Source of the DNA: Intestinimonas sp052065695
Lineage (GTDB): Bacteria > Bacillota > Clostridia > Oscillospirales > Oscillospiraceae
DNA length: 64,000 nt
Assembly: GCF_052065695.1 (NCBI RefSeq)
Contig: NZ_JBQHTM010000009.1
Span: forward strand, 21,530 to 85,529
Direction of reading: 5' to 3'
Under the pieces are notes generated by a model. The model worked only from the letters and a program-made list of their open reading frames with translations. It was not told the origin of the DNA and searched no databases. Below, piece by piece: positions 57,469 through 64,000 of the stretch (the stretch's first letter is position 1; each line of letters starts with the position of its first letter). A program made the position numbers and the translations under genes.

Positions 57469-58392
57469 ATGTCAGAACCCATCTTAGTGACCCGCGGGCT
57501 CACCAAGAAATACGGTGCCAACCTGGCGGTGGAGGATGTGGAGCTCCAGCTGGAGAAGGGCCAGATCTACGGCCTGGTAGGCCGCAACGGAGCGGGCAAG
57601 ACCACCATCATCCGCATGCTCACCGCTCAGACTGTGCCTACCTCCGGGGAGATTGAGCTCTTCGGCGAGACCACTGAAAAGGGGCTCTCTGCCGCCCGGG
57701 CCCGGCTGGGGGCCATGGTGGAAATCCCCAGCTTCTACCCCTACCTCACCGCCTCCGAGAACCTGGAGTACTACCGCCGCCAGCGGGGCATCCCCGGTCG
57801 GGACTGTGTGTCCCGGGTGCTGGACCAGGTGGGCCTGGGAGGGACGGGAAAGAAAAAGTTCAAGCAGTTTTCACTGGGCATGAAGCAGCGGCTGGGGTTG
57901 GCCCTGGCGCTCATGGACAACCCCGATCTGCTGCTGCTGGACGAGCCCATCAACGGCCTGGACCCGGAGGGGATCGTGGAGTTCCGCAACCTGTTGTTGG
58001 AACTCAACCGCCAGCGGGAGACCACCATCCTCATCTCCAGCCACATCCTGTCGGAGCTCTCCAATGTGGCCACCCACTACGGCTTTTTGGACAAGGGCCA
58101 CATGCTGGAGCAGATCTCCGCCCAGAAGCTGAGGGAGAAGTGCCGGGCCTGTCTCCAGCTCACGGTGGACGACGCCTCCAGAGCCGCCCTGGCCCTGGAG
58201 CAGCGTCTGGACACCCGGGAGTACGAGGTGCTCCCCGGCAATGTGCTGCGGCTCTATGCCTTCCTGGACCGACCCCAGGTGGTCACCGCCGCCCTTGTGG
58301 AGGAGGGCGTGGCTCTCATCGGGGCGGAGAGCAAGAATGCCGATCTGGAGGACTACTTCCTGGGCCTGATTGGAGGTGTCTGCCATGCTTGA
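57469..58392 (+). CDS. ABC transporter ATP-binding protein (BcrA-type)
   Basis: A 307-residue ATPase with Walker A GRNGAGKTT near 37-45, the signature variant FSLGMKQRLG and Walker B LLLLDEPINGLDPEG. The last 90 residues form an extra domain as in BcrA/lantibiotic-immunity ATPases. It likely acts with the two following permeases. Start ATG 57469. Confidence 0.93.
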   Translation: MSEPILVTRGLTKKYGANLAVEDVELQLEKGQIYGLVGRNGAGKTTIIRMLTAQTVPTSGEIELFGETTEKGLSAARARLGAMVEIPSFYPYLTASENLEYYRRQRGIPGRDCVSRVLDQVGLGGTGKKKFKQFSLGMKQRLGLALALMDNPDLLLLDEPINGLDPEGIVEFRNLLLELNRQRETTILISSHILSELSNVATHYGFLDKGHMLEQISAQKLREKCRACLQLTVDDASRAALALEQRLDTREYEVLPGNVLRLYAFLDRPQVVTAALVEEGVALIGAESKNADLEDYFLGLIGGVCHA

Positions 58393-59158
58393 CTACCTCC
58401 GTGCCGAGTGCTATAAGATGCTCCACCGTTCCTACCTTTGGATCGCCCTCCTGATCGTGGGAGGACTGGAGCTGGTGCTGGTCCTGCTGTGGGCCTGGCT
58501 CAATGGGGACGCAGTCAATATGACGGCCTCCGCGGGTTTCACCATGGTGCTCTATCTTCTCTCAGCGGGATACTACGCCACTGCCATTACCTCGGACATT
58601 GTATTTTCTGACCAGTATAAATGCAATACCCTGAAAAATGAGGTGGCCTGCGGTCTGCCCCGGAGTCGGATCTACCTGGGAAAGCTTTTTGCCTCCTGCC
58701 TGTTGTCCATCGGCGCCTGCGCCGTGCTGCTGGGCTGGTATGCGCTGCTGTGCGCCCTCCTGTTGCCGGGGGATGGTGCCGCCCTGGAGGCTTTAAAGGT
58801 GCTGGGCTTTGCCCTGCTGTGCGCCTTCCCGGTGTGGCTGGGCTCCCAGGCCTTCTACCTCTTTTGTTTCTTCTCCATCCGTGGAAACACCGCCGCCACC
58901 ATTGTGAGTGTCTGCATCATCGCTCTATTCGGACAGATGCTCACCTTCCTCTCCCTGCTGGTGAGCCTGCCCGCCCCCGCCCTGGCGGACGCTCTGCTGG
59001 CGGTCCGGGGTCTGCTCCTTACCACGCCTCTGGAGAACATCACCGACGCCATCTGGGACTGGTCCCGGGTGGGCTGGGCCTGGGCAGTGGGTGCGGGCTG
59101 GTGTGTGGGTACCACGGCCCTGGGTCTGTGGTGCTTCCGCCGGCGCGAGATCAGCTGA
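58385..59158 (+). CDS. ABC transporter permease (first)
   Basis: ATG 58385 (MLDYLRAECYKMLHRSYLWIALL) with GGAGGTG upstream and 8 nt overlap with the ATPase gene. The 257-residue protein has about six membrane segments of the ABC-2/BcrB type, including NEVACGLPRSRIYLGKLFAS, a conserved loop in such permeases. It ends in RRREIS, as the next permease ends in RRREIR. Confidence 0.9.
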   Translation: MLDYLRAECYKMLHRSYLWIALLIVGGLELVLVLLWAWLNGDAVNMTASAGFTMVLYLLSAGYYATAITSDIVFSDQYKCNTLKNEVACGLPRSRIYLGKLFASCLLSIGACAVLLGWYALLCALLLPGDGAALEALKVLGFALLCAFPVWLGSQAFYLFCFFSIRGNTAATIVSVCIIALFGQMLTFLSLLVSLPAPALADALLAVRGLLLTTPLENITDAIWDWSRVGWAWAVGAGWCVGTTALGLWCFRRREIS

Positions 59159-59176
59159 AAGGAGGCCGGGACGGCC

Positions 59177-59962
59177 ATGCTCAACTATCTCAGTGCCGAG
59201 CTGTGGCGGATGACCCGGCGGAGGACCGCCTGCCTGGGCTGGGGGATCTATTTGCTCCTGACCTTTTTGACGGGGCTCACGCTCCGGGGGAATCCGCCTT
59301 CGGAATGCCTCCTGGCCTTCCGAAACTTTATGGTCATAGGGCTCTATGTGGCCTTTCCGCTGGCAGATTGGGCCGGGGGCGGGGTGGACCGGGCGGGGAG
59401 TCTAACCAACGAGGTCTCCTTCGGCCTGCCTCGGCTCCGGATTTACCTGGGCAAGCTCTCTGCCGCCCTGCTCGTGGGGGTGGTCCTCTTTCTGCTCACC
59501 ACCGTGGCCTTTTTCCTGGGGGCGCTGACGCCGGAGGCCGTACTGGGGACAGCAGGAGAGGAGCGACAGCTGGTGGGTGTCGGGCTTCTGCTGGCCATGT
59601 GCAACTCTCTGCCCCGGTATGTGGGGGCGGTGTCCCTGGCCTATTTCCTGGCTTTCACCCTCCGCCCCGCCGGGGTAGGCACAGTGCTCTACTACCTCTA
59701 CATCACCATAGGGGAACTGACCTTGGCTGCTGTCCGGGTGATGGACATGGGGGTAATGGGCCACTTGATCAACCGTCTGGCCGAGACGGTGCGTCCCTTT
59801 TTGCTCAGCAATACCTACTTCAGCTACGGTACCGAAATCGCCTCCTCCGCCCGAGGAGACGGCGCCTGGCCCTTGGGCAACAGCTGGCTGACGGGAGCCC
59901 TGTGGATGGGACTCACCACGGGGCTGGGACTGCTGCTGTTCCGGCGTCGGGAGATCCGATAG
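59177..59962 (+). CDS. ABC transporter permease (second)
   Basis: A 261-residue protein with about six membrane segments. The conserved loop NEVSFGLPRLRIYLGKLSAALL matches that of the preceding permease, so the two are paralogues and probably form a heterodimer with the ATPase at 57469. Confidence 0.9.
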   Translation: MLNYLSAELWRMTRRRTACLGWGIYLLLTFLTGLTLRGNPPSECLLAFRNFMVIGLYVAFPLADWAGGGVDRAGSLTNEVSFGLPRLRIYLGKLSAALLVGVVLFLLTTVAFFLGALTPEAVLGTAGEERQLVGVGLLLAMCNSLPRYVGAVSLAYFLAFTLRPAGVGTVLYYLYITIGELTLAAVRVMDMGVMGHLINRLAETVRPFLLSNTYFSYGTEIASSARGDGAWPLGNSWLTGALWMGLTTGLGLLLFRRREIR

Positions 59963-59979
59963 AAAGGGGAGAAGCGAGC

Positions 59980-60861
59980 ATGCTCATCCTGCTGGTGGTA
60001 CTGGGCCTGCTCTGCCTGGTGCTGGGCCTGCGGCTCTATGCTCTGGAGCGGGACATCCGTACCTGTGCCAAGCAGCTCCGCTCCGGGCGGCCCAGGGTAT
60101 CCATGGCGGCCCCTAACGCCGCGGCGGAGGAGCTGCTCACGGCCATCAACGCCCTGCTGGACCTGCGGGAGCGGGAAGAGGGGGACTATCGCCGTCAGGA
60201 GCAGACCATCCGGCAGCAAATTTCCAACATCTCCCACGATCTGCGCACCCCCCTTACCTCCATCCTGGGGTATCTCCAGCTGCTGGAGGGGGAGGGCCTG
60301 ACGGCGGAGGAGCGGCGGGAGTATCTGACCATCGTCCAGGGCCGGGCCAAGGCCCTCCAGAGTATGATCGTCAGCTTCTATGACCTCTCCCGGCTGGAAG
60401 GAGGCGAGTACCCCCTCTCCCGGGAGCGTGTGGATCTCTACCACGTGCTCAGTGAGCTGGTGGCGGAGTTTTATAACGACTTTGAAGGATTTGATATGAC
60501 GGTAGAGCTTCGAGAGGGGCTGCCGGCCGTGATCGCCGACCCGGCGGGGGTGTTGAGGGTATTCACCAACCTCATCCGCAACGCCATGGAGCACGGCAGA
60601 TCCAGAATGTCCATTCTTCTTTATCAGGAGGGCGATGAGGTGGTGTCCGTCTTCGCCAATGACGCTCCCGGCCTAACTCAGGAGGATGTGAAGCACGTGT
60701 TTGACCGGTTCTTTACCGCCGACAAGATGCGCACCGGCCAGTCCACCGGACTGGGCCTGGCCATTGTGAAGGCCCTGGTGGAGCGAATGGGGCATACCGT
60801 ATCCGCCGAGCTGGACGGAGACCTCTTTCGTGTAGTGGTACGCTGGTGTGTGGCCAAGTAA
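59980..60861 (+). CDS. sensor histidine kinase of the ABC module
   Basis: ATG 59980 (MLILLVVLGLLCLVLGLRLYALERDI), AAAGGGGAG upstream. A 293-residue kinase with one N-terminal membrane helix and almost no outside domain (intramembrane-sensing type). H box ISNISHDLRTPLTSILGYL, N box TNLIRNAMEHG, and G box STGLGLAIVKALVE are present. Kinases of this kind sense peptide antibiotics through their ABC partner. The partner regulator is at 56684. Confidence 0.93.
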   Translation: MLILLVVLGLLCLVLGLRLYALERDIRTCAKQLRSGRPRVSMAAPNAAAEELLTAINALLDLREREEGDYRRQEQTIRQQISNISHDLRTPLTSILGYLQLLEGEGLTAEERREYLTIVQGRAKALQSMIVSFYDLSRLEGGEYPLSRERVDLYHVLSELVAEFYNDFEGFDMTVELREGLPAVIADPAGVLRVFTNLIRNAMEHGRSRMSILLYQEGDEVVSVFANDAPGLTQEDVKHVFDRFFTADKMRTGQSTGLGLAIVKALVERMGHTVSAELDGDLFRVVVRWCVAK

Positions 60862-60863
60862 GG

Positions 60864-60908
60864 AAAAACCGCCGCTTTTCTGGATATTACCAGAAAAGCG
60901 GCGGTTTT
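60864..60908. terminator. bidirectional terminator after the ABC module
   Basis: AAAACCGCCGCTTTTCTGG and CCAGAAAAGCGGCGGTTTT with ATATTA loop; T-runs on both strands. Confidence 0.92.
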
Positions 60909-60917
60909 GAGTTGAAT

Positions 60918-61607
60918 TCAGATGGTCCACTCGCTGTGGATCACACCCACGAGCCGATAGGAGCCGTTGCCGTCCGTGTCGCGAAAGACCAGCTTAAGGG
61001 CACACCAGTCCAGGCCGCCCACCTCCGGGTCCTGACCCGGGAAGTAGTACTCCAAAAAACGGTCCCCCGGATAGGCGTCCTGTACGTTCTCCAGGGAGTT
61101 GCCGGAGGAGAGGACAGAGTCTACTCCGATGATGGGAGCCTGGGTATAGTCAGTGTTAAAGACGTAGGTGTCCAGATATTCCGGTAGCGTCATGGTGATG
61201 GGGTCCCCCTTGCCCTGGGTATAGCCCCAGACATAACGGGTGCCGTTGGCGCCCGCCTGGGAGAGCTGGTCGGGGGAAAAAGTGAGATCGCTGTGGGGGT
61301 CCACGGTAGAATAGGGGGTAAAGGTAACGCCCCGTTCCGGGTCCACCAAAGTGGACAACGTCTGGACGTCATCCTTCTTGAGGGCGGAGAGGACGGCGTT
61401 TCCCGCATCCAATAGCGGGGCATTACTGTCCGGATCGACGGAGCTTGCAGTGGTGTAGGGACTGAGCAGGGCGGTGCTTGGAGTGGTGGCAGCAGCGGCG
61501 TTTGAGGCCAAAAGCCCGCGGCCGTCGAGCTGACTGAAGTTGAGGAGCAGACCGGCGGTGGCACCCAGGATGAGGGCCAGCACGCACAGGAGAGCGCTTC
61601 GTTTCAT
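60918..61607 (-). CDS. secreted protein, probably NTF2-like
   Basis: A 229-residue protein with an N-terminal signal or anchor (MKRSALLCVLALILGATAGLLL), a low-complexity Ala/Thr/Ser linker, then an outside domain (AVLSALKKDDVQTLSTLVDPERGVTFTPYS, and a C-terminal WCALKLVFRDTDGNGSYRLVGVIHSEWTI) typical of small NTF2-like secreted proteins. No catalytic motif seen. Confidence 0.7.
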   Translation of the reverse strand: MKRSALLCVLALILGATAGLLLNFSQLDGRGLLASNAAAATTPSTALLSPYTTASSVDPDSNAPLLDAGNAVLSALKKDDVQTLSTLVDPERGVTFTPYSTVDPHSDLTFSPDQLSQAGANGTRYVWGYTQGKGDPITMTLPEYLDTYVFNTDYTQAPIIGVDSVLSSGNSLENVQDAYPGDRFLEYYFPGQDPEVGGLDWCALKLVFRDTDGNGSYRLVGVIHSEWTI

Positions 61608-61781
61608 AAATGCCTTCTTTCCACCGGCGAAGAGGTTACGCCGGGTGTTTAAGATGGGGGAGTTCCTCTACCGGAGACGGAAGAGCGGCACTGGCCCCAA
61701 ACTGGTATACTACATTGTAGCGAAACGACGGAAAAATTGCAATTACAAATGGTTACAACCGGCTGGTAGAAGGCGGTTTTC

Positions 61782-61810
61782 TTGCAAAAATAGGTGAGAT
61801 GTGGTAGAAT
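61782..61810 (+). promoter_or_regulatory. promoter of the uridine phosphorylase gene
   Basis: TTGCAA 61782-61787, a 17-nt spacer, TAGAAT 61805-61810. The region 61608-61781 holds no gene. Confidence 0.65.
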
Positions 61811-61842
61811 CAAACTACCCTAATGTTACAGGAGGCGAGCAG

Positions 61843-62616
61843 ATGCAGCAGCATGAGCTTCAGTTCCATATTCAGTGTAAAGAAGGCGACGTAGGTCGGT
61901 ATTGTATTCTGCCGGGCGATCCCGGCCGGTGCGAGAAGATCGCCGCCTATTTTGATGATCCCGTCAAGGTTCAGTCCAACCGGGAATATACCGTCTATAC
62001 CGGCACGCTCCTGGGGGAGAAGGTTTCCGTGTGCTCCACCGGTATCGGTGGTCCCTCCGCCGTCATCGCCATGGAGGAGCTCCACGCCATCGGTGCCGAT
62101 ACCTTCATCCGGGTGGGCACCTGCGGCGGCATCGCCCTTCAGGTCCAGAGCGACGATGTGGTCATCGCCACCGGCGCCGTCCGCCATGAGGGCGCCAGCC
62201 GGGAGTATGCCCCCATCGAGTTTCCCGCCGTATCCGACTACCGAATCCAGGAGGCCCTGGTCCAGGCCGCTAAGAGCCTGGGTAAGCCTTGGCACGCCGG
62301 TGTGGTCCAGTGCAAGGACTCCTTCTACGGCCAGCACGACCCCGCCCGCATGCCGGTGAGCTATGAGCTCCAGGCTAAGTGGGAGGCGTGGAAGCGCCTG
62401 GGTGTCCTGGCCTCCGAGATGGAGTCCGCCGCCCTCTTCTGCTGCGCCGCCGCCCTGGGCGTGCGTTGCGGCTCCTGCTTCCACGTGGTGTGGAACCAGG
62501 AGCGGGAGGCCGCCGGCCTGGATCAGCAGGAAAGCCACGACACCTCCGCCGCCATTGAGGTGGGCATCGAGGCCCTCAAGATCCTCATTCGGGAGGAGCA
62601 GGCCAAGCAGGGCTGA
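61843..62616 (+). CDS. udp: uridine phosphorylase / nucleoside phosphorylase
   Basis: ATG 61843 (MQQHELQFHIQCKEGDVGRYCILPGDPGRCEKIAAYF) with AGGAGG upstream. A 257-residue PNP/UDP family I enzyme: phosphate loop GDPGR, the RVGTCGGIA strand and the nucleoside site ASEMESAALFCCA. It splits uridine with phosphate to uracil and ribose 1-phosphate. The subgroup looks like Udp, though closely related phosphorylases cannot be fully excluded. Confidence 0.88.
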   Translation: MQQHELQFHIQCKEGDVGRYCILPGDPGRCEKIAAYFDDPVKVQSNREYTVYTGTLLGEKVSVCSTGIGGPSAVIAMEELHAIGADTFIRVGTCGGIALQVQSDDVVIATGAVRHEGASREYAPIEFPAVSDYRIQEALVQAAKSLGKPWHAGVVQCKDSFYGQHDPARMPVSYELQAKWEAWKRLGVLASEMESAALFCCAAALGVRCGSCFHVVWNQEREAAGLDQQESHDTSAAIEVGIEALKILIREEQAKQG

Positions 62617-62630
62617 AACGAACGCTTGTA

Positions 62631-62679
62631 AAGAGCGCCCGCGGGTGCGGTCCACAACCGCCCCGCGGGCGCTCTTTTG
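62631..62679 (+). terminator. terminator after the phosphorylase gene
   Basis: AAGAGCGCCCGCGGG pairs with CCGCGGGCGCTCTT, followed by TTG. Confidence 0.85.
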
Positions 62680-62727
62680 TCACCATCTCCCCGAGCGGCA
62701 CATAGGCTGGGCGGAGGAGGTGGTCCC

Positions 62728-63798
62728 ATGGCGACAATCAGCCTTTGCATGATCGTGAAGAATGAGGAGAAGGTGCTGGGCCGCTGCCTGGAGAGCGCGG
62801 CGGGGCTGGTGGATGAGATGGTCATCGTGGACACCGGCAGCACCGACGCCACCAGAGAGATGGCCCTGTCCTACACCGACCGGGTCTACGACTTCCCCTG
62901 GCGGGACGATTTCGCTGCCGCTCGGAATTTTGCCTTTTCCAAAGGGCGGATGGAGTACCTTATGTGGCTGGATGCCGACGACGTCCTCCTGCCGGAGGAC
63001 CGGGAGGCCTTCCTGGACCTCAAACGGACCCTGCCCCCCGATGTGGACGTGGTGATGATGCCCTACCACAGTGGTCTGGACGAGGGCGACCGGCCGGTCT
63101 TCACCTGTTATCGGGAGCGTCTGGTACGGAATTTAGGGCGTGATTTGTGGGAGGGGGCGGTCCACGAGGCCATCGCCCCCTTCGGAAAGGTGGTCTGGTC
63201 CAAGGTGGCGGTGACCCACCGGAAGGAGGGGCCCGGTGATCCAGATCGGAACCTGCGCATCTATGAGCAGAAGCTGGCCCGAGGGGAGGATCTCTCTCCC
63301 CGGGAGCGGTTCTACTACGCCCGGGAGCTTATGGACCACCGGCGGTATGGGGCGGCGGCGGAACAGCTGGAGCAGTTTCTGGAGCGGGGCGGCGGCTGGG
63401 TGGAGAACGAGATCGAGGCCTGCCGGCTTCTGTCCCGATGCCATCTGGAGGCGGGTGATGACGCCGGTGCCCTCCAGGCCCTGTTGGACAGCTTCCGCTA
63501 TGACGATCCCAGGGCGGAGACCTGCTGCGCCCTGGGCGCCTATTTTCAAGCCCGTGAGGTGTGGCAGCGGGCCATCTTCTGGTATGAGCTGGCCCTCACC
63601 CGGGAGCGGAACGACGAGGGCGGCGGCTTTGTCCAGCCGGACTGCTACGGCTTCCTCCCCTGCATCCAGCTGTGTGTGTGCAATGACCGCCTTGGCCGCC
63701 ACGCGGAGGCCGAAGCCTGGAACCAGCGGGCAGGCAGCTACAAGCCGGATGACCCCTCCTATCTCTGGAATCTGTCCTATTTCCGTTCTCTGTCCTGA
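62728..63798 (+). CDS. family 2 glycosyltransferase with TPR-like C-terminus
   Basis: ATG 62728 (MATISLCMIVKNEEKVLGRCLES) after GGAGGAGGTGG. The 356-residue protein starts with a GT2 domain (VDTGSTDATRE, WLDADD as the DxD-type metal motif) and continues with helical TPR-like repeats (AAEQLEQFLERGG, AGALQALLDSFRYDDP, RAIFWYELAL). SunS-like and related transferases of this layout glycosylate proteins or peptides; the acceptor is unknown. Confidence 0.9.
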   Translation: MATISLCMIVKNEEKVLGRCLESAAGLVDEMVIVDTGSTDATREMALSYTDRVYDFPWRDDFAAARNFAFSKGRMEYLMWLDADDVLLPEDREAFLDLKRTLPPDVDVVMMPYHSGLDEGDRPVFTCYRERLVRNLGRDLWEGAVHEAIAPFGKVVWSKVAVTHRKEGPGDPDRNLRIYEQKLARGEDLSPRERFYYARELMDHRRYGAAAEQLEQFLERGGGWVENEIEACRLLSRCHLEAGDDAGALQALLDSFRYDDPRAETCCALGAYFQAREVWQRAIFWYELALTRERNDEGGGFVQPDCYGFLPCIQLCVCNDRLGRHAEAEAWNQRAGSYKPDDPSYLWNLSYFRSLS

Positions 63799-63801
63799 AA
63801 A

Positions 63802-63840
63802 AGTCCCCTGTTTTCCCGACACGGAAAGCAGGGGACTCTT
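63802..63840 (+). terminator. terminator after the glycosyltransferase
   Basis: AAAGTCCCCTGTTTTCC pairs with GGAAAGCAGGGGACT across CGACAC, then CTTGTC. Confidence 0.75.
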
Positions 63841-64000
63841 GTCAATTATGATTGACCATGCAACTACTATGTGATATCCTGTACAAGCCCTAGGGAATCT
63901 CTGATTTAATCCGCACTACCATAAAGGCTCCGGATGTGGGATAATAACACTATCAACGCAATGGTGGTGTATGGGGATGAAGAAACAGGAAACATTTACG
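63841..64000 (+). other. window end, possible start of another gene or insertion sequence
   Basis: No complete gene. TAGGGAATCTCTGATTTAATC (63890-63910 region) recalls the ends of some transposons, and two frames with ATG (63961, and 63971 or 63977) are open to the edge. The base composition is more AT-rich than the preceding genes. Not enough sequence to decide. Confidence 0.25.

Noticed and set aside
58750..60861. A 703-codon frame covering permease genes and the kinase
   Set aside because: Only the last 294 codons (from ATG 59980) are protein-like and form the kinase; the earlier part is an out-of-frame reading of two permease genes.
1..64000. CRISPR array, rRNA operon, complete prophage or complete insertion sequence
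   Set aside because: No regularly spaced repeats, no rRNA sequence, no integrase, terminase or transposase gene was seen anywhere in the window.

Overview
This window looks like a chromosomal piece of a gut Clostridia bacterium of the Oscillospiraceae type (Flavonifractor / Pseudoflavonifractor / Lawsonibacter-like). This is inferred from the high GC content, Gram-positive ribosome sites, frequent TTG/GTG starts, the Firmicutes gene order of the ethanolamine cluster, and T-box and cobalamin RNA regulation.

Layout. 1-3000: a CYTH-domain protein, two tiny membrane proteins and two GNAT acetyltransferases. 3.2-23.1 kb: a complete ethanolamine-utilisation (eut) microcompartment locus, in the order eutG, eutS-P-V-W, eutA-B-C-L, an eutK-like BMC protein, eutE, eutM-eutM, eutT-J, a eut_hyp gene, eutN, pduS-like and pduT-like genes, eutH and eutQ. 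It is followed by a cobalamin riboswitch RNA and a second eutL. 23.2-28.6 kb: yaaA, a Na/Pi symporter behind a long structured leader, a membrane GGDEF protein and a dihydrouridine synthase. 28.6-33.0 kb: a frameshifted nitroreductase and an iron-siderophore ABC operon (permease-permease-ATPase-binding lipoprotein). 33.2-35.6 kb: a small accessory patch beside tRNA-Leu with a phage-tube-like protein and a carboxypeptidase-regulatory-fold protein. 35.7-45.9 kb: a lipoprotein, a two-component system interrupted by a 257-bp repeat insertion, DUF1385, prmC, recA-recX, a nitroreductase, rimO and pgsA. 45.9-50.6 kb: two divergent zinc-ribbon paralogues, T-box-cysE-cysS, a DUF4230 protein. 50.7-64 kb: an M20 amidohydrolase, MATE exporter, mrnC, rqcH, a response regulator/ABC/kinase module, uridine phosphorylase and a glycosyltransferase.

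How it works together. EutH imports ethanolamine and EutBC splits it (using adenosylcobalamin) to acetaldehyde and ammonia. EutE and EutG convert acetaldehyde to acetyl-CoA and ethanol. EutA and EutT maintain the cofactor, and the PduS/PduT-like pair may feed electrons across the shell. EutS, L, M, N and the K-like protein form the shell.

The most interesting part is the regulation. Three leaders (before eutG, eutS and eutA) each carry two short hairpins with 6-nt loops, the second overlapping an intrinsic terminator. This is the architecture of EutV (ANTAR) antitermination. A free-standing cobalamin riboswitch with its own promoter, a terminator and then another structured RNA lies between eutQ and the second eutL. 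It looks like a EutX/Rli55-type regulatory RNA that would make eut expression depend on B12 as well as ethanolamine. The hexaloops here start with G rather than the A I recall for known EutV targets.
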